Source of the DNA: Chitinophaga parva
Lineage (GTDB): Bacteria; Bacteroidota; Bacteroidia; Chitinophagales; Chitinophagaceae
DNA: 64,000 nt
Reading direction: 5' to 3'
Assembly (NCBI RefSeq): GCF_003071345.1
Contig: NZ_QCYK01000002.1
Coordinates: 558,001-622,000, forward strand
The position numbers and the translations under genes are program-made. Below are positions 16,219 to 24,558 of this stretch, one piece after another; within the stretch, counting starts at the first letter, position 1; the number at the start of each line of letters is the position of its first letter. The notes beneath the pieces are model-generated. The model was not told the origin of the DNA and ran no database searches. It saw only the letters and a program-made list of their open reading frames with translations.

Positions 16219-16428
16219 ATGAAAAATTTCCTGAAAGTTGGTTTCTTCGCTATCGCTCTGGGCGTATTTGCAGTATCTTGCGGTTCTGGTGCTAAAACCG
16301 AAACTGCTGATTCTACCGCTACTTCTACTACCACTGTAGATTCTACCGTTGCTGCTGTTAAGCCTGACACTGCTGCTGCTGTTCCCGTTGACACTGCTGC
16401 TGCTAAAGCTGATTCTACCAAGAAATAA
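16219..16428 (+). CDS. small low-complexity lipoprotein
   Basis: Predicted lipoprotein of 69 residues. The signal peptide ends in FAVSC (Cys21). The mature 48 residues are almost entirely Ala, Thr, Ser, Asp, Val and Lys, with repeats of the kind DSTA/DTAAA, and end in KK. Such a chain should be unfolded and acidic. Codons are very uniform (GCT, TCT, ACT), which suggests high expression. It has its own terminator. It is divergent from the sigma factor-protease unit and could be one of its targets. I do not recognise a function. Confidence 0.7.
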   Translation: MKNFLKVGFFAIALGVFAVSCGSGAKTETADSTATSTTTVDSTVAAVKPDTAAAVPVDTAAAKADSTKK

Positions 16429-16450
16429 TTTCGTAAGAAATATATTTTTG

Positions 16451-16480
16451 AGCCGTTGCATTATTGCAGCGGCTTTTTTT
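16451..16480 (+). terminator. intrinsic terminator after the small lipoprotein
   Basis: Stem AGCCGTTGCA (16451-16460) with TGCAGCGGCT (16465-16474, one G-T pair), then a run of T. Confidence 0.85.
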
Positions 16481-16606
16481 GTGCCTTACTTTTCACGGCG
16501 TACTGCCTGTTTGCCACGTAAAGCATGCATTTTTTCCTATATCTTTGAAAGTTTTCGGGTAGAGGGAAGTATTTTTTGAAAAATATATAAATTTCTGCCT
16601 TGGCTA

Positions 16607-16636
16607 TTGGAATTTTAAAAGCGGCGCGTATTTTTG
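16607..16636 (+). promoter_or_regulatory. promoter of the aromatic amino acid operon
   Basis: TTG (16607-16609), a 19-bp spacer and TATTTTTG (16629-16636) match the Bacteroidota primary sigma consensus in both boxes and in spacing. Transcription would start near 16640, giving a leader RNA of about 375 nt before the first structural gene. Confidence 0.75.
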
Positions 16637-16656
16637 TATCACAATTCAAATCGCAC

Positions 16657-16716
16657 ATGACTTCACAGGTGACCTTTAACTACTTTGGTTTTTACTATTT
16701 CTGGTTCCAGGAATAG
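16657..16716 (+). CDS. aromatic-rich leader peptide 1 of the attenuator
   Basis: Short open frame of 19 codons, reading MTSQVTFNYFGFYYFWFQE. Nine of the residues are aromatic: five Phe, three Tyr and one Trp, with codons 12-17 an unbroken run. It begins about 17 nt after the predicted transcription start and its stop codon overlaps the antiterminator strand. This is the classic build of a leader peptide whose translation stalls when charged Phe-, Tyr- or Trp-tRNA is scarce. The product itself should have no function. Confidence 0.8.
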   Translation: MTSQVTFNYFGFYYFWFQE

Positions 16717-16782
16717 GAGGTCGTTTGTAAGTATATATAAAAAAGAAGTTACAAAGGCCTCCTGAGAAAGGGGGCCTTTTTT
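16716..16782 (+). promoter_or_regulatory. attenuator 1: antiterminator and terminator
   Basis: Strand 2 (16716-16730, GGAGGTCGTTTGTAA) overlaps the leader stop codon and can pair with strand 3 (16749-16762, TTACAAAGGCCTCC) through TTTGTAA:TTACAAA and GGAGG:CCTCC. Strand 3 is also the 5' arm of a terminator (AAAGGCCTCC, 16753-16762, with GGGGGCCTTT from 16770) followed by a T-run. A ribosome stalled on the aromatic codons leaves strand 2 free, so the antiterminator forms; one that reaches the stop covers strand 2 and the terminator forms. Confidence 0.8.
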
Positions 16783-16804
16783 GTTTTAAGTCATTATCGT
16801 TTTT

Positions 16805-16882
16805 ATGTTACAAAAGTCTTTCGGTTATTACTTTGGTTTCTATTACTTCTTCTTTGCAGGGAAGACCGGGACTCTTTTGTAA
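16805..16882 (+). CDS. aromatic-rich leader peptide 2 of the attenuator
   Basis: Short open frame of 25 codons, with ten aromatic residues (six Phe, four Tyr) in the first 17: the core reads GYYFGFYYFFF. It shares YFGFYYF with leader peptide 1, so the two units probably arose by duplication. Trp is absent here. The end of the frame (TGTLL and stop) overlaps the antiterminator strand of the second attenuator. Confidence 0.8.
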   Translation: MLQKSFGYYFGFYYFFFAGKTGTLL

Positions 16883-16946
16883 AAACTAAAGCACTAAAAA
16901 TCTTTCAGCGAAAATAAAGGGGTCCCGCACTGCGGCGGCCCCTTTT
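16867..16946 (+). promoter_or_regulatory. attenuator 2: antiterminator and terminator
   Basis: Strand 2 (16867-16878, CGGGACTCTTTT) lies over the last codons of leader 2 and pairs along 12 positions, two of them G-T, with strand 3 (16916-16927, AAAGGGGTCCCG). Strand 3 is the 5' arm of a terminator closed by CCCCTTTT (16939-16946), with an imperfect upper stem. The logic is the same as in attenuator 1. pheA starts 70 bp downstream. Confidence 0.75.
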
Positions 16947-17015
16947 CGTTTCACGGGGTATTTGGTTGTTGAAGCAACGAATTAAAAACCACCATTAGCA
17001 ATTTAACTATACACT

Positions 17016-17840
17016 ATGCGTATCGCCATTCAAGGATTCGAAGGCTGTTTTCACCAGATCGCAGCGCAAAGCTATTACGGAAAAGATACTACCATTGAGG
17101 CCTGCGCCTCTTTTGGAGAACTGGTGAAGAAAGTAAGGACGGAAAAGACGGTGGATGCAGGCATCATGGCCATTGAAAATTCTATTGCAGGCAGCATTTT
17201 ACCCAACTACACCCTGCTCAAAAATTCAGGGCTGCACGTGATCGGTGAAATATACCTGCAGATCCGTCAACACCTGATGGTGCTGCCCGGGCAAACGATG
17301 GACGATATCCGCGAAGTGCATTCACACCCCATGGCGCTGCTGCAATGCCTGCAGTTCCTGGAAAAATATCCCCACATTAAACTGGTAGAAACAGAAGATA
17401 CAGCCCTCAGCGCCAAAAATGTGCACAGCAAAAAACTGAAAAGCACCGCTGCCATTGCCGGCAAACTGGCGGCAGAGATTTACGGGCTGGATATCATTGC
17501 GCCGAACATACAGACGGAAAAGAATAACTATACCCGCTTCCTGGCCATCTCCAAAGTACCGGTGGCCCCCGCGGAAAATGCGAACAAGGCTTCTGTGTAT
17601 TTTGAAACAGACCACAGCATAGGCAGCCTGGCCAAGGTACTGACCAGTATTGCAGATGCTGGCATCAACCTTTCAAAGCTCCAGTCGTTCCCCATCCCGG
17701 CCAAACAATGGAACTATTACTTCCACGCCGACATGGAATTTAACGACCTGGCGCATTTTGAAAAAGCAAAGGAGGTGATCCTGAAAGACGCGCCGGGCAT
17801 GAAGGTGCTGGGAATTTACCAGAAAGGAGATACGCATTAG
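17016..17840 (+). CDS. pheA: prephenate dehydratase
   Basis: Monofunctional prephenate dehydratase, 274 residues, converting prephenate to phenylpyruvate in the last branch to phenylalanine. The catalytic domain is clear: RIAIQGFEGCFHQIAA at the start, GIMAIENSIAGSI, and the conserved NYTRFLAIS about residue 168, with the Thr needed for catalysis. A C-terminal ACT domain (about 190-265, KASVYFETDHSIGSLAKVL) would bind phenylalanine for feedback inhibition. No chorismate mutase domain is fused here; that activity is in the DAHP synthase downstream. It is the first structural gene of the operon behind the two attenuators. Confidence 0.93.
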   Translation: MRIAIQGFEGCFHQIAAQSYYGKDTTIEACASFGELVKKVRTEKTVDAGIMAIENSIAGSILPNYTLLKNSGLHVIGEIYLQIRQHLMVLPGQTMDDIREVHSHPMALLQCLQFLEKYPHIKLVETEDTALSAKNVHSKKLKSTAAIAGKLAAEIYGLDIIAPNIQTEKNNYTRFLAISKVPVAPAENANKASVYFETDHSIGSLAKVLTSIADAGINLSKLQSFPIPAKQWNYYFHADMEFNDLAHFEKAKEVILKDAPGMKVLGIYQKGDTH

Positions 17841-17904
17841 GCAGTACAAGGATTGAATAGCGAATAATATTTTTAGCAATACTGAACCGTTACAACAAGC
17901 AGAC

Positions 17905-19071
17905 ATGATGATCACCGTAGCGAAAAGATTACAAGGAACGCAGGAATACTACTTTTCACGCAAGCTGAGGGAAATAGACCAGCTGAATGCGGAAGGTAAG
18001 GCTGTGATCAACCTGGGCATAGGCAGCCCCGACCTGCCACCGCATGCCAGCGTGATCGAGGCCCTGAACACCCAGGCCCACCGACCGGATACCCACGCCT
18101 ATCAAGGCTACAAGGGCATCCCCGCTTTGCGCAAGGCTATTGCGGACTGGTACCTGCGCTTCTACAACGTAACGCTGCAACCTGATACAGAAGTGCTGCC
18201 GCTGATCGGTTCCAAGGAAGGTATCATGCACATTTGCATGACCTACCTGCAGGAGGGAGATGAGGCGCTGGTGCCCAATCCCGGCTATCCCACTTACCGC
18301 TCTGCCGTGGAGCTGAGCGGCGCCAGGGTGGTAGACTATGACCTTACCGAAGCCCATCACTGGCTGCCGGACCTGGATGCCCTGGGTAGGTCAGACCTCA
18401 GCAAGGTAAAGCTGATGTGGGTGAACTATCCGCACATGCCCACCGGCGCCAGGGCAGATACTGCTTTCTTTGAGAAGCTGGTAGCCTTTGGCAAACAACA
18501 TAATATCCTGATCTGCCATGATAATCCCTACAGCTTTATCCTGAACGATCAGCCCCAAAGCCTGCTGGCAGTACCCGGTGCCAAAGACGTGGTACTGGAG
18601 CTGAACTCACTCAGCAAATCATCTAACATGGCCGGCTGGCGCGTGGGCATGCTGGTAGGGAAAGAGGAGTACATCACCGAAGTACTGCGCTTCAAAAGCA
18701 ATATGGACTCCGGGATGTTCCAGCCCGTACAAGCCGCTGCAGTAAAGGCTTTGGAGCTGGGCAAGGATTGGTACGATGCACTGAACACCATCTATGCGGG
18801 CCGCCGCAAAAAAGTAATGGAACTGCTGGATGTACTGGGCTGCCAGTACGATCCGCAACAGGTAGGCCTCTTCGTATGGGCAAAGATCCCCGCCGGCTAT
18901 GCAGATGGCTACGCGGTAAGCGATGAGGTATTACAGAAAGCATTCGTATTCATTACGCCGGGCGGTATTTTTGGTACTAACGGCAACGGCTATATCAGGG
19001 TGAGCCTGTGCAAGGACGAAAAGGTGTTTGAAGAAGCCATCAGCCGGATCAAAAAAGCAAAACAACAATGA
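17905..19071 (+). CDS. class I/II aminotransferase, probably aromatic/aspartate type
   Basis: PLP-dependent aminotransferase of fold type I, 388 residues. Visible motifs are INLGIGSPDLPP near the N-terminus, the cofactor-binding SKEGIMHICMTYLQ, NPGYPTY, and the Schiff-base lysine in LNSLSKSSNMAGWRVGM (about residue 235). Placed between prephenate dehydratase and prephenate dehydrogenase, it most likely transaminates phenylpyruvate and 4-hydroxyphenylpyruvate to Phe and Tyr. Enzymes of this branch (aspartate/LL-DAP type) also use other substrates, so specificity is inferred from position. Its end overlaps the next start by four bases (ATGA). Confidence 0.85.
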   Translation: MMITVAKRLQGTQEYYFSRKLREIDQLNAEGKAVINLGIGSPDLPPHASVIEALNTQAHRPDTHAYQGYKGIPALRKAIADWYLRFYNVTLQPDTEVLPLIGSKEGIMHICMTYLQEGDEALVPNPGYPTYRSAVELSGARVVDYDLTEAHHWLPDLDALGRSDLSKVKLMWVNYPHMPTGARADTAFFEKLVAFGKQHNILICHDNPYSFILNDQPQSLLAVPGAKDVVLELNSLSKSSNMAGWRVGMLVGKEEYITEVLRFKSNMDSGMFQPVQAAAVKALELGKDWYDALNTIYAGRRKKVMELLDVLGCQYDPQQVGLFVWAKIPAGYADGYAVSDEVLQKAFVFITPGGIFGTNGNGYIRVSLCKDEKVFEEAISRIKKAKQQ

Positions 19072-19907
19072 CCATTACCATCATCGGCGTAGGCCTCATC
19101 GGCGGCTCACTGGCCATCAGCCTGCGCGAACAGAAAATAGCCACCACTATCATTGGCGTGGATAATAACGAAGCCAACCTGGTGCGCGCCAAAGAACTGG
19201 GACTGATCGATACCAGCATGCCTTTGGAAGAAGCATTTGCCCAAAGCCAGCTGGTGATCCTGGCCATCCCGGTAGACGGGGTACTGCGACTGCTGCCGCA
19301 GTTGCTCGACAAAGCCACTAAACAGGTGATCATGGACGTAGGATCTACCAAGGAAAAAATACTGGAGCTGGTAAAAGACCATCCCAACCGCGGCCGTTAC
19401 GTAGCCGCCCACCCCATGGCAGGTACAGAATATTCGGGGCCGGATGCCGCCATTCCCAACCTGTTCCTGCACAAGACCATGGTGCTCTGCGATGTAAAAC
19501 ACAGCGATGAAGATGCAGTGGAAATAGCAGAAGACCTGGTGGACAAGTTGCAGATGCGCCTCGTGTACATGAACGCAGAAGAACATGACCTGCACACGGC
19601 CTATGTATCGCACATTTCCCACATCACTTCTTTTGCATTGGCGCTGACCGTACTGCAAAAGGAAAGGGAAGCAGGCCGCATCTTTGAACTGGCCAGCGGT
19701 GGTTTTGAATCTACCGTGCGCCTGGCCAAAAGCTCGCCGGACATGTGGGTGCCCATCTTTAAGCACAACCGCAACAATGTACTGGACGTACTGGATGAGC
19801 ACATCCACCAGTTGCAGTCCATGAAGGCGCTGCTGGAAAATGAGGATTACGATTCATTTTACAAAGCGATCCAGCGGGCCAATAAGATCAAGAAAATACT
19901 CAAATAA
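19068..19907 (+). CDS. tyrA: prephenate dehydrogenase
   Basis: Prephenate dehydrogenase, 279 residues, oxidative decarboxylation of prephenate to 4-hydroxyphenylpyruvate on the way to tyrosine. It begins with a Rossmann motif (TIIGVGLIGGSLAISL) for NAD(P), then shows VIMDVGSTKEKI and HPMAGTEYSGPDAA, which contains the conserved substrate-site His and Gly residues, and the helical dimerisation domain with HDLHTAYVSHISHI. There is no ACT domain, so tyrosine feedback is not obvious at this enzyme. It overlaps the aminotransferase gene by four bases, implying translational coupling. Confidence 0.92.
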   Translation: MTITIIGVGLIGGSLAISLREQKIATTIIGVDNNEANLVRAKELGLIDTSMPLEEAFAQSQLVILAIPVDGVLRLLPQLLDKATKQVIMDVGSTKEKILELVKDHPNRGRYVAAHPMAGTEYSGPDAAIPNLFLHKTMVLCDVKHSDEDAVEIAEDLVDKLQMRLVYMNAEEHDLHTAYVSHISHITSFALALTVLQKEREAGRIFELASGGFESTVRLAKSSPDMWVPIFKHNRNNVLDVLDEHIHQLQSMKALLENEDYDSFYKAIQRANKIKKILK

Positions 19908-19988
19908 ACATTTCATCAAAGGCAACAATGGCGGGCATTCCCGCTGATCATTCATAAAATCCGTAACTTTAAAACATTACAAAATATC

Positions 19989-21077
19989 ATGGAACAGATC
20001 CTTTCACAGACCAAATTCGCCGATCCCGCTTCGGACAAAAAGCCGCTGATCATTTCAGGGCCCTGCAGTGCAGAAACAGAAGAACAGACGCTGGCTACCT
20101 GCCTGGCGCTGGCTAAAACCGGTAAAGTAGACATGCTGCGCGCCGGCATCTGGAAACCCCGTACCCGCCCCGGCTCCTTTGAAGGCATTGGCACTAAAGG
20201 CCTGGTGTGGCTGCAGAAAGCAAAAGAGCTTACCGGCCTGCCTATCACTGTGGAAGTGGCTACCGGCAAGCAGGTAGAAGATGCCCTGCACTTTGGCGTG
20301 GATGTACTGTGGATCGGTGCGCGCAGCACGGTGAATCCCTTCTCCGTACAGGAAATTGCTGACGCACTGCGCGGCGTGGACACCACGGTACTGATCAAGA
20401 ACCCGATCAACCCTGACCTGGAACTGTGGCTGGGCGCCGTAGAACGCGTACAGCGCGCAGGCATCACCAAGGTGGGCCTCATTCACCGCGGCTTTTCCAG
20501 CTACGGCAATACTGAATTCCGCAACGCACCCATGTGGCACCTGCCCATCGAGATGAAACGCCGCCTGCCGGGCATGCCCATCATCTGCGATCCCAGCCAC
20601 ATCAGCGGTCGCCGTGATATCCTGCAGGACGTGGCCCAGGAAGCCATTGACCTGGATTACGATGGTCTGATGATCGAATCACACGTGGATCCTGATCACG
20701 CCTGGAGCGATGCCAAACAGCAGATCACACCTGAGCGCCTGGCAGAACTGCTGGACGGTATCCAGTGGCGCCGCGAGCACAGCGACAAGGCCGAATTCAA
20801 CTCTGCCCTGGACAAACTGCGCGCACAGATCAACCAGATCGATGACGAGATCATCCAGTTGCTGGGTAACCGTATGAAAGTGGCAGAAAAGATCGGCCAG
20901 TACAAGAAGGAAAACAACATCACCATCCTGCAGACCAACCGCTGGAACGAGATACTGGACCGCGCGGTGAAAAAAGGTGACAAAGTGGGCCTTACCAAAG
21001 AATTCATCGTGAAATACTTCGACGCGGTGCACCTGGAGTCTATCAACCGCCAGAACCGCGTGATGAACGAACAATAA
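19989..21077 (+). CDS. bifunctional DAHP synthase / chorismate mutase
   Basis: Fusion of 362 residues. The N-terminal part (about 1-265) is a short, KDO8P-synthase-like (type I-beta) DAHP synthase: PLIISGPCSAETEEQ, IWKPRTRPGSFEG, EVATGKQVEDAL, GLIHRGFSSYG and ICDPSHISGRRD, carrying metal and phosphate ligands. The C-terminal part (about 270-360) is an AroQ chorismate mutase (LDKLRAQINQIDDEIIQLL, NRMKVAEKIGQYKKENNI). The enzyme thus makes both the first shikimate-pathway step and the chorismate to prephenate step. In this family the mutase domain also carries the allosteric site for prephenate. An 81-bp gap before it holds TAACTTTA (from 19963), a possible weak internal promoter. Confidence 0.93.
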   Translation: MEQILSQTKFADPASDKKPLIISGPCSAETEEQTLATCLALAKTGKVDMLRAGIWKPRTRPGSFEGIGTKGLVWLQKAKELTGLPITVEVATGKQVEDALHFGVDVLWIGARSTVNPFSVQEIADALRGVDTTVLIKNPINPDLELWLGAVERVQRAGITKVGLIHRGFSSYGNTEFRNAPMWHLPIEMKRRLPGMPIICDPSHISGRRDILQDVAQEAIDLDYDGLMIESHVDPDHAWSDAKQQITPERLAELLDGIQWRREHSDKAEFNSALDKLRAQINQIDDEIIQLLGNRMKVAEKIGQYKKENNITILQTNRWNEILDRAVKKGDKVGLTKEFIVKYFDAVHLESINRQNRVMNEQ

Positions 21078-21095
21078 TCCGATCGAATTTTTTGT

Positions 21096-22124
21096 ATGAT
21101 GAAAACTGTATCGCACCGGTTCTCGCAGCATACCACGCAATATCACCTGGGTGCGGCCCTGGCCGACCTGGACAAATTTGTGAACCCCCAGCGCAGTGTG
21201 TTGCTGGTGGATGAGCACGTGGACCAGCATTACGCTTCCCAACTGGCAGGATGGAAAAAGATCATTGTGCCGGCCGGGGAAGACAATAAGAATATGGCTG
21301 TAGTGGGCCAGTTGATAGACCAACTGGCCGCACTGGAGGCCGACCGCAAAACCACGCTGGTAGGCATTGGTGGCGGCATGTGCACAGACGTGACCGGCTT
21401 CGTGGCTGCCATTTACATGCGCGGCGTACCCTTTGGTTTTGTGCCCACCACGTTGCTGGCACAAGTAGATGCCAGCCTGGGTGGCAAGAATGGGGTGAGC
21501 CAGGGCATGCACAAAAATTTGCTGGGTACCATCCGCCAGCCAGACTTCATCCTTTTTGACTATACGCTGCCCCGTACCATGCCGCCGGCGGAATGGCACA
21601 ACGGTTTTGCAGAGATCATTAAATATGCCTGCATCCAGGATGAAGCACTGTTCCACTTCCTGGAAACCAACGTGGACAAGGCCTTACAGGGAGATGTAGC
21701 CGTGCTGCAATACCTGGTGGAGCGTTCTGTAGATACCAAGACCCGCATTGTACTGGAAGACGAATTTGAGACTGGCGTGCGGCGCTGGCTCAACTTTGGG
21801 CATACCCTGGGCCATGCGGTGGAGAAGCTGGAACATATTGGACATGGAGAAGCAGTGAGCATTGGCATGGTGGCAGCGTCGCGCCTGTCTGAAATGAAGA
21901 AGGGTTTTCCCGCAGCGGAAACCGAAAGACTGGTGCGCCTGCTCCAGGCTTACCAGCTGCCGGTGAAACTCACTTCTGACAAACAGCAGGTGTTCGACAT
22001 TTTCAGGCTGGACAAAAAGCGCGAAAAGGACTTCATCCATTTCGTACTGCTGGAGCGCATAGGGCAGGCCACCACAGAGCCTATCCTGCTTACGGAGCTT
22101 CAGCAGCTGCTGGAAAAACTGTAG
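21096..22124 (+). CDS. aroB: 3-dehydroquinate synthase
   Basis: 3-dehydroquinate synthase, 342 residues, NAD- and metal-dependent cyclisation of DAHP, second step of the shikimate pathway. The NAD-binding and active-site region is unmistakable: VGIGGGMCTDVTGFVAAIYM, PTTLLAQVDASLGGKNGV, and the metal-binding histidines in NFGHTLGHAVEKL and IGHGEAVSIGM. Length is normal for the family. The start could be 21096 or the next Met codon at 21099. It lies 18 bp behind the DAHP synthase gene in the same operon, so consecutive steps are encoded side by side. Confidence 0.95.
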   Translation: MMKTVSHRFSQHTTQYHLGAALADLDKFVNPQRSVLLVDEHVDQHYASQLAGWKKIIVPAGEDNKNMAVVGQLIDQLAALEADRKTTLVGIGGGMCTDVTGFVAAIYMRGVPFGFVPTTLLAQVDASLGGKNGVSQGMHKNLLGTIRQPDFILFDYTLPRTMPPAEWHNGFAEIIKYACIQDEALFHFLETNVDKALQGDVAVLQYLVERSVDTKTRIVLEDEFETGVRRWLNFGHTLGHAVEKLEHIGHGEAVSIGMVAASRLSEMKKGFPAAETERLVRLLQAYQLPVKLTSDKQQVFDIFRLDKKREKDFIHFVLLERIGQATTEPILLTELQQLLEKL

Positions 22125-22166
22125 AAAAACTTATTTATCATTTCATCCTACGAGGAATTTACGCAT

Positions 22167-23435
22167 ATGCAAGTAACGGTATCACCCTCCGTGATCAAAG
22201 GCACGGTGACAGCAAATCCTTCCAAGAGCGCCATGCAACGCGCTGTGGCAGCGGCTTTGCTGAGCAAGGGTAAAACGATCATCCGCAATCCCGGCCTGAG
22301 CAACGACTGCCTGGCCGCGCTGGAAGTAGCAGAGAACCTGGGTGCCATGGTGCACCGTGAGGCTGATCACTATGAGATCTCCAGCAAAGGCGTGGAACCT
22401 TTTTACGATGAGATCAACTGTGGAGAGTCCGGCCTCGGCATCCGCATGTTTACACCCATTGCAGCACTGGCACCGCTGGGTATTACCATCAACGGTCATG
22501 GCAGCCTTACCACCAGGCCCATGGACTTCTTTGAACGGGTGCTGCCCCAGCTGGATGTGGAAACGAAGACGAATGGCGGTAAGCTGCCTTTATTCATCAA
22601 AGGCCCGCTGCACCCTAAAAATATCGAGATCGACGGATCGCTTAGCTCCCAGTTCCTCACCGGACTGCTCATGGCTTATGGTGCCGTAGCAGAGAACGTG
22701 ACCATCACCGTAAAAGACCTGAAGAGCAAGCCCTATATTGATCTTACGCTGCAGCTCATGGAGTTGTTTGGCGTGAAGGTGACGAATGAGAATTTTGAAA
22801 AATTCCACTTTGGCGCCAGGCAAACCTACAAGCCCACGGACTACAGCGTGGAGGGCGACTGGAGCGGGGCTGCGTTCCTGCTGGTTGCCGCTGCGGTAGC
22901 GGGTAAGGCGGAAGTGAACAGCATCAATATTCATTCTGCACAATCCGACAAGGCCATCCTGGATGCGCTGGAAAGCGCCGGCGCCCAGATACTGCCCGGT
23001 GTGTACACCGTGCACATTACAAAGGCTGCGCTGAAAGGCTTTACCTTTGATGCCACGGACTGCCCGGACCTCTTCCCCCCGCTGGTAGCACTGGCGGCTA
23101 ACTGTAACGGCACTACGAAGATTTCCGGTGTGAGCCGGCTGGCCCACAAAGAAAGTGACCGTGGTGTGGTGTTGCAGGAAGAATTTGGCAAGATGGGGAT
23201 CCGTATAGACCTGGATGGAGATGTGATGACCGTGCATGGTGGTACCGGTCTGAAAGGCGCCGTGGTAGACTCCCACAACGATCACCGCATTGCCATGGCG
23301 TGCGCGGTGGCGGCCCTTACCGCAGATGGAGATGTGATCATTGAAAACGCGGAAGCGATCAACAAATCGTATCCCGAGTTCTTTGAGCACCTGCAAAAGC
23401 TGGGTGGCAACGTAAGCGAAGTAGCTGTTAAATAA
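22167..23435 (+). CDS. aroA: 3-phosphoshikimate 1-carboxyvinyltransferase (EPSP synthase)
   Basis: EPSP synthase, 422 residues, joining phosphoenolpyruvate to shikimate 3-phosphate. Features: KSAMQRAVAAALLSKGKT at the N-terminal substrate site, SGLGIRMFTPIAALAPL, LTTRPMDFF, DGSLSSQFLTGLLMAYG, GDWSGAAFLLVAAA and HKESDRG, and the closing NDHRIAMACAVAAL. The usual NAGTAMRPL segment reads ESGLGIRMFTP, as in other Bacteroidota. Nothing appears to be missing. It is 42 bp behind aroB. The intervening steps aroD/aroQ, aroE and aroK are not in this window. Confidence 0.93.
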   Translation: MQVTVSPSVIKGTVTANPSKSAMQRAVAAALLSKGKTIIRNPGLSNDCLAALEVAENLGAMVHREADHYEISSKGVEPFYDEINCGESGLGIRMFTPIAALAPLGITINGHGSLTTRPMDFFERVLPQLDVETKTNGGKLPLFIKGPLHPKNIEIDGSLSSQFLTGLLMAYGAVAENVTITVKDLKSKPYIDLTLQLMELFGVKVTNENFEKFHFGARQTYKPTDYSVEGDWSGAAFLLVAAAVAGKAEVNSINIHSAQSDKAILDALESAGAQILPGVYTVHITKAALKGFTFDATDCPDLFPPLVALAANCNGTTKISGVSRLAHKESDRGVVLQEEFGKMGIRIDLDGDVMTVHGGTGLKGAVVDSHNDHRIAMACAVAALTADGDVIIENAEAINKSYPEFFEHLQKLGGNVSEVAVK

Positions 23436-23477
23436 GGCTGCTTAATCATACTACCTATTACTTAATACAAGAGAATA

Positions 23478-24473
23478 ATGAATGCATTTGGCCGTTTGTT
23501 CCGGGTAAACGTTTTTGGAGAATCGCACGGCGCCAGTGTGGGTGTGAACATTGATGGGGTGCCGGCCGGCCTGCCCCTCACCGCAGAAGATTTCCTGCCG
23601 GACCTGGAAAGACGCAAGGGTGGCTCCCGTGGCACCACGCCGCGTAAGGAGGATGACCTGCCGCACCTTAAATCCGGCGTGTTTAACGACCGTACCACCG
23701 GTGCGCCCATCACCATCCTGTTTGAGAATAATAACACGCGCAGCGCGGACTACGAAAAGCTGCGTGAGTTTCCCCGCCCCGGGCATGCGGATTTTGTGGC
23801 CACTGAAAAGTATGGTGGTTATGAAGATTACCGTGGTGGCGGCCATTTCAGCGGGCGCCTTACCCTGAACCTGGTAGCAGCCGGCGTGATTGCCAAAAAA
23901 CTGCTGGGCGATAAGATCAACGTGACGGCGCGCATCACGGAAGTAGGCGGCATTGCCGATGCCGAAGCAGGACTGGAAGCAGCCATTGCTGCCAAGGATT
24001 CTGTAGGTGGCATCGTGGAATGCACGGTGGACGGGCTTCCCATAGGCCTGGGCGAACCTTTCTTTGATTCCGTGGAATCACTGATCGCGCATGCAGTGTT
24101 TGCCATCCCGGCAGTGAAAGGCATCGAGTTTGGCGCCGGCTTTGCGGCGGCCAAGATGAAGGGACTGGAACACAATGATCCCATCCTTGATAAGACAGGT
24201 AAAACTGCGACCAACCATGCCGGCGGTGTAGTAGGCGGCATTACCAATGGTAACCAACTGGTGTTCCGTATTGCCGTGAAACCCACGTCCAGCACGCCCA
24301 AGGAGCAGCACACACTCAACGTTAAAAGCGGTGAAGTGGAAACCTTCAGCGTAAAAGGGCGTCATGACCTGTGCATAGCACTGCGCGTGCCGGTGGTACT
24401 GGAAGCCGTAACGGCCATGGTACTGGCAGACCTGATGCTGCAGGAGCAACGCATTCCCCGCGTATGGAAATAA
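23478..24473 (+). CDS. aroC: chorismate synthase
   Basis: Chorismate synthase, 331 residues, making chorismate from EPSP with reduced FMN as cofactor. The N-terminal signature GESHGASVGVNIDGVPAGLPL (given here in one 21-residue stretch less its last residue elsewhere) contains the conserved His; RRKGGSRGTTPRKEDD and GHADFVATEKYGGYEDYRGG follow, with the second conserved region RHDLCIALRVPVVLEA near the end. It is a little shorter than the usual 350-360 residues but shows all core motifs. It is the last gene of the seven-gene operon and is followed by a strong terminator. Confidence 0.94.
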   Translation: MNAFGRLFRVNVFGESHGASVGVNIDGVPAGLPLTAEDFLPDLERRKGGSRGTTPRKEDDLPHLKSGVFNDRTTGAPITILFENNNTRSADYEKLREFPRPGHADFVATEKYGGYEDYRGGGHFSGRLTLNLVAAGVIAKKLLGDKINVTARITEVGGIADAEAGLEAAIAAKDSVGGIVECTVDGLPIGLGEPFFDSVESLIAHAVFAIPAVKGIEFGAGFAAAKMKGLEHNDPILDKTGKTATNHAGGVVGGITNGNQLVFRIAVKPTSSTPKEQHTLNVKSGEVETFSVKGRHDLCIALRVPVVLEAVTAMVLADLMLQEQRIPRVWK

Positions 24474-24503
24474 AGTTTTGAAGTACGGATCTTAAAAAAA
24501 ATA

Positions 24504-24538
24504 AAACGCTTCCTGTTGTTGCACGGGAAGCGTTTTTT
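24504..24538. terminator. terminator between aroC and the convergent FKBP gene
   Basis: Stem AAACGCTTCC (24504-24513) with GGAAGCGTTT (24526-24535), continued by T on the right and preceded by A on the left, so it can act in both directions. Confidence 0.85.
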
Positions 24539-24558
24539 ATGCGTGGTTGTAAAGCTTA

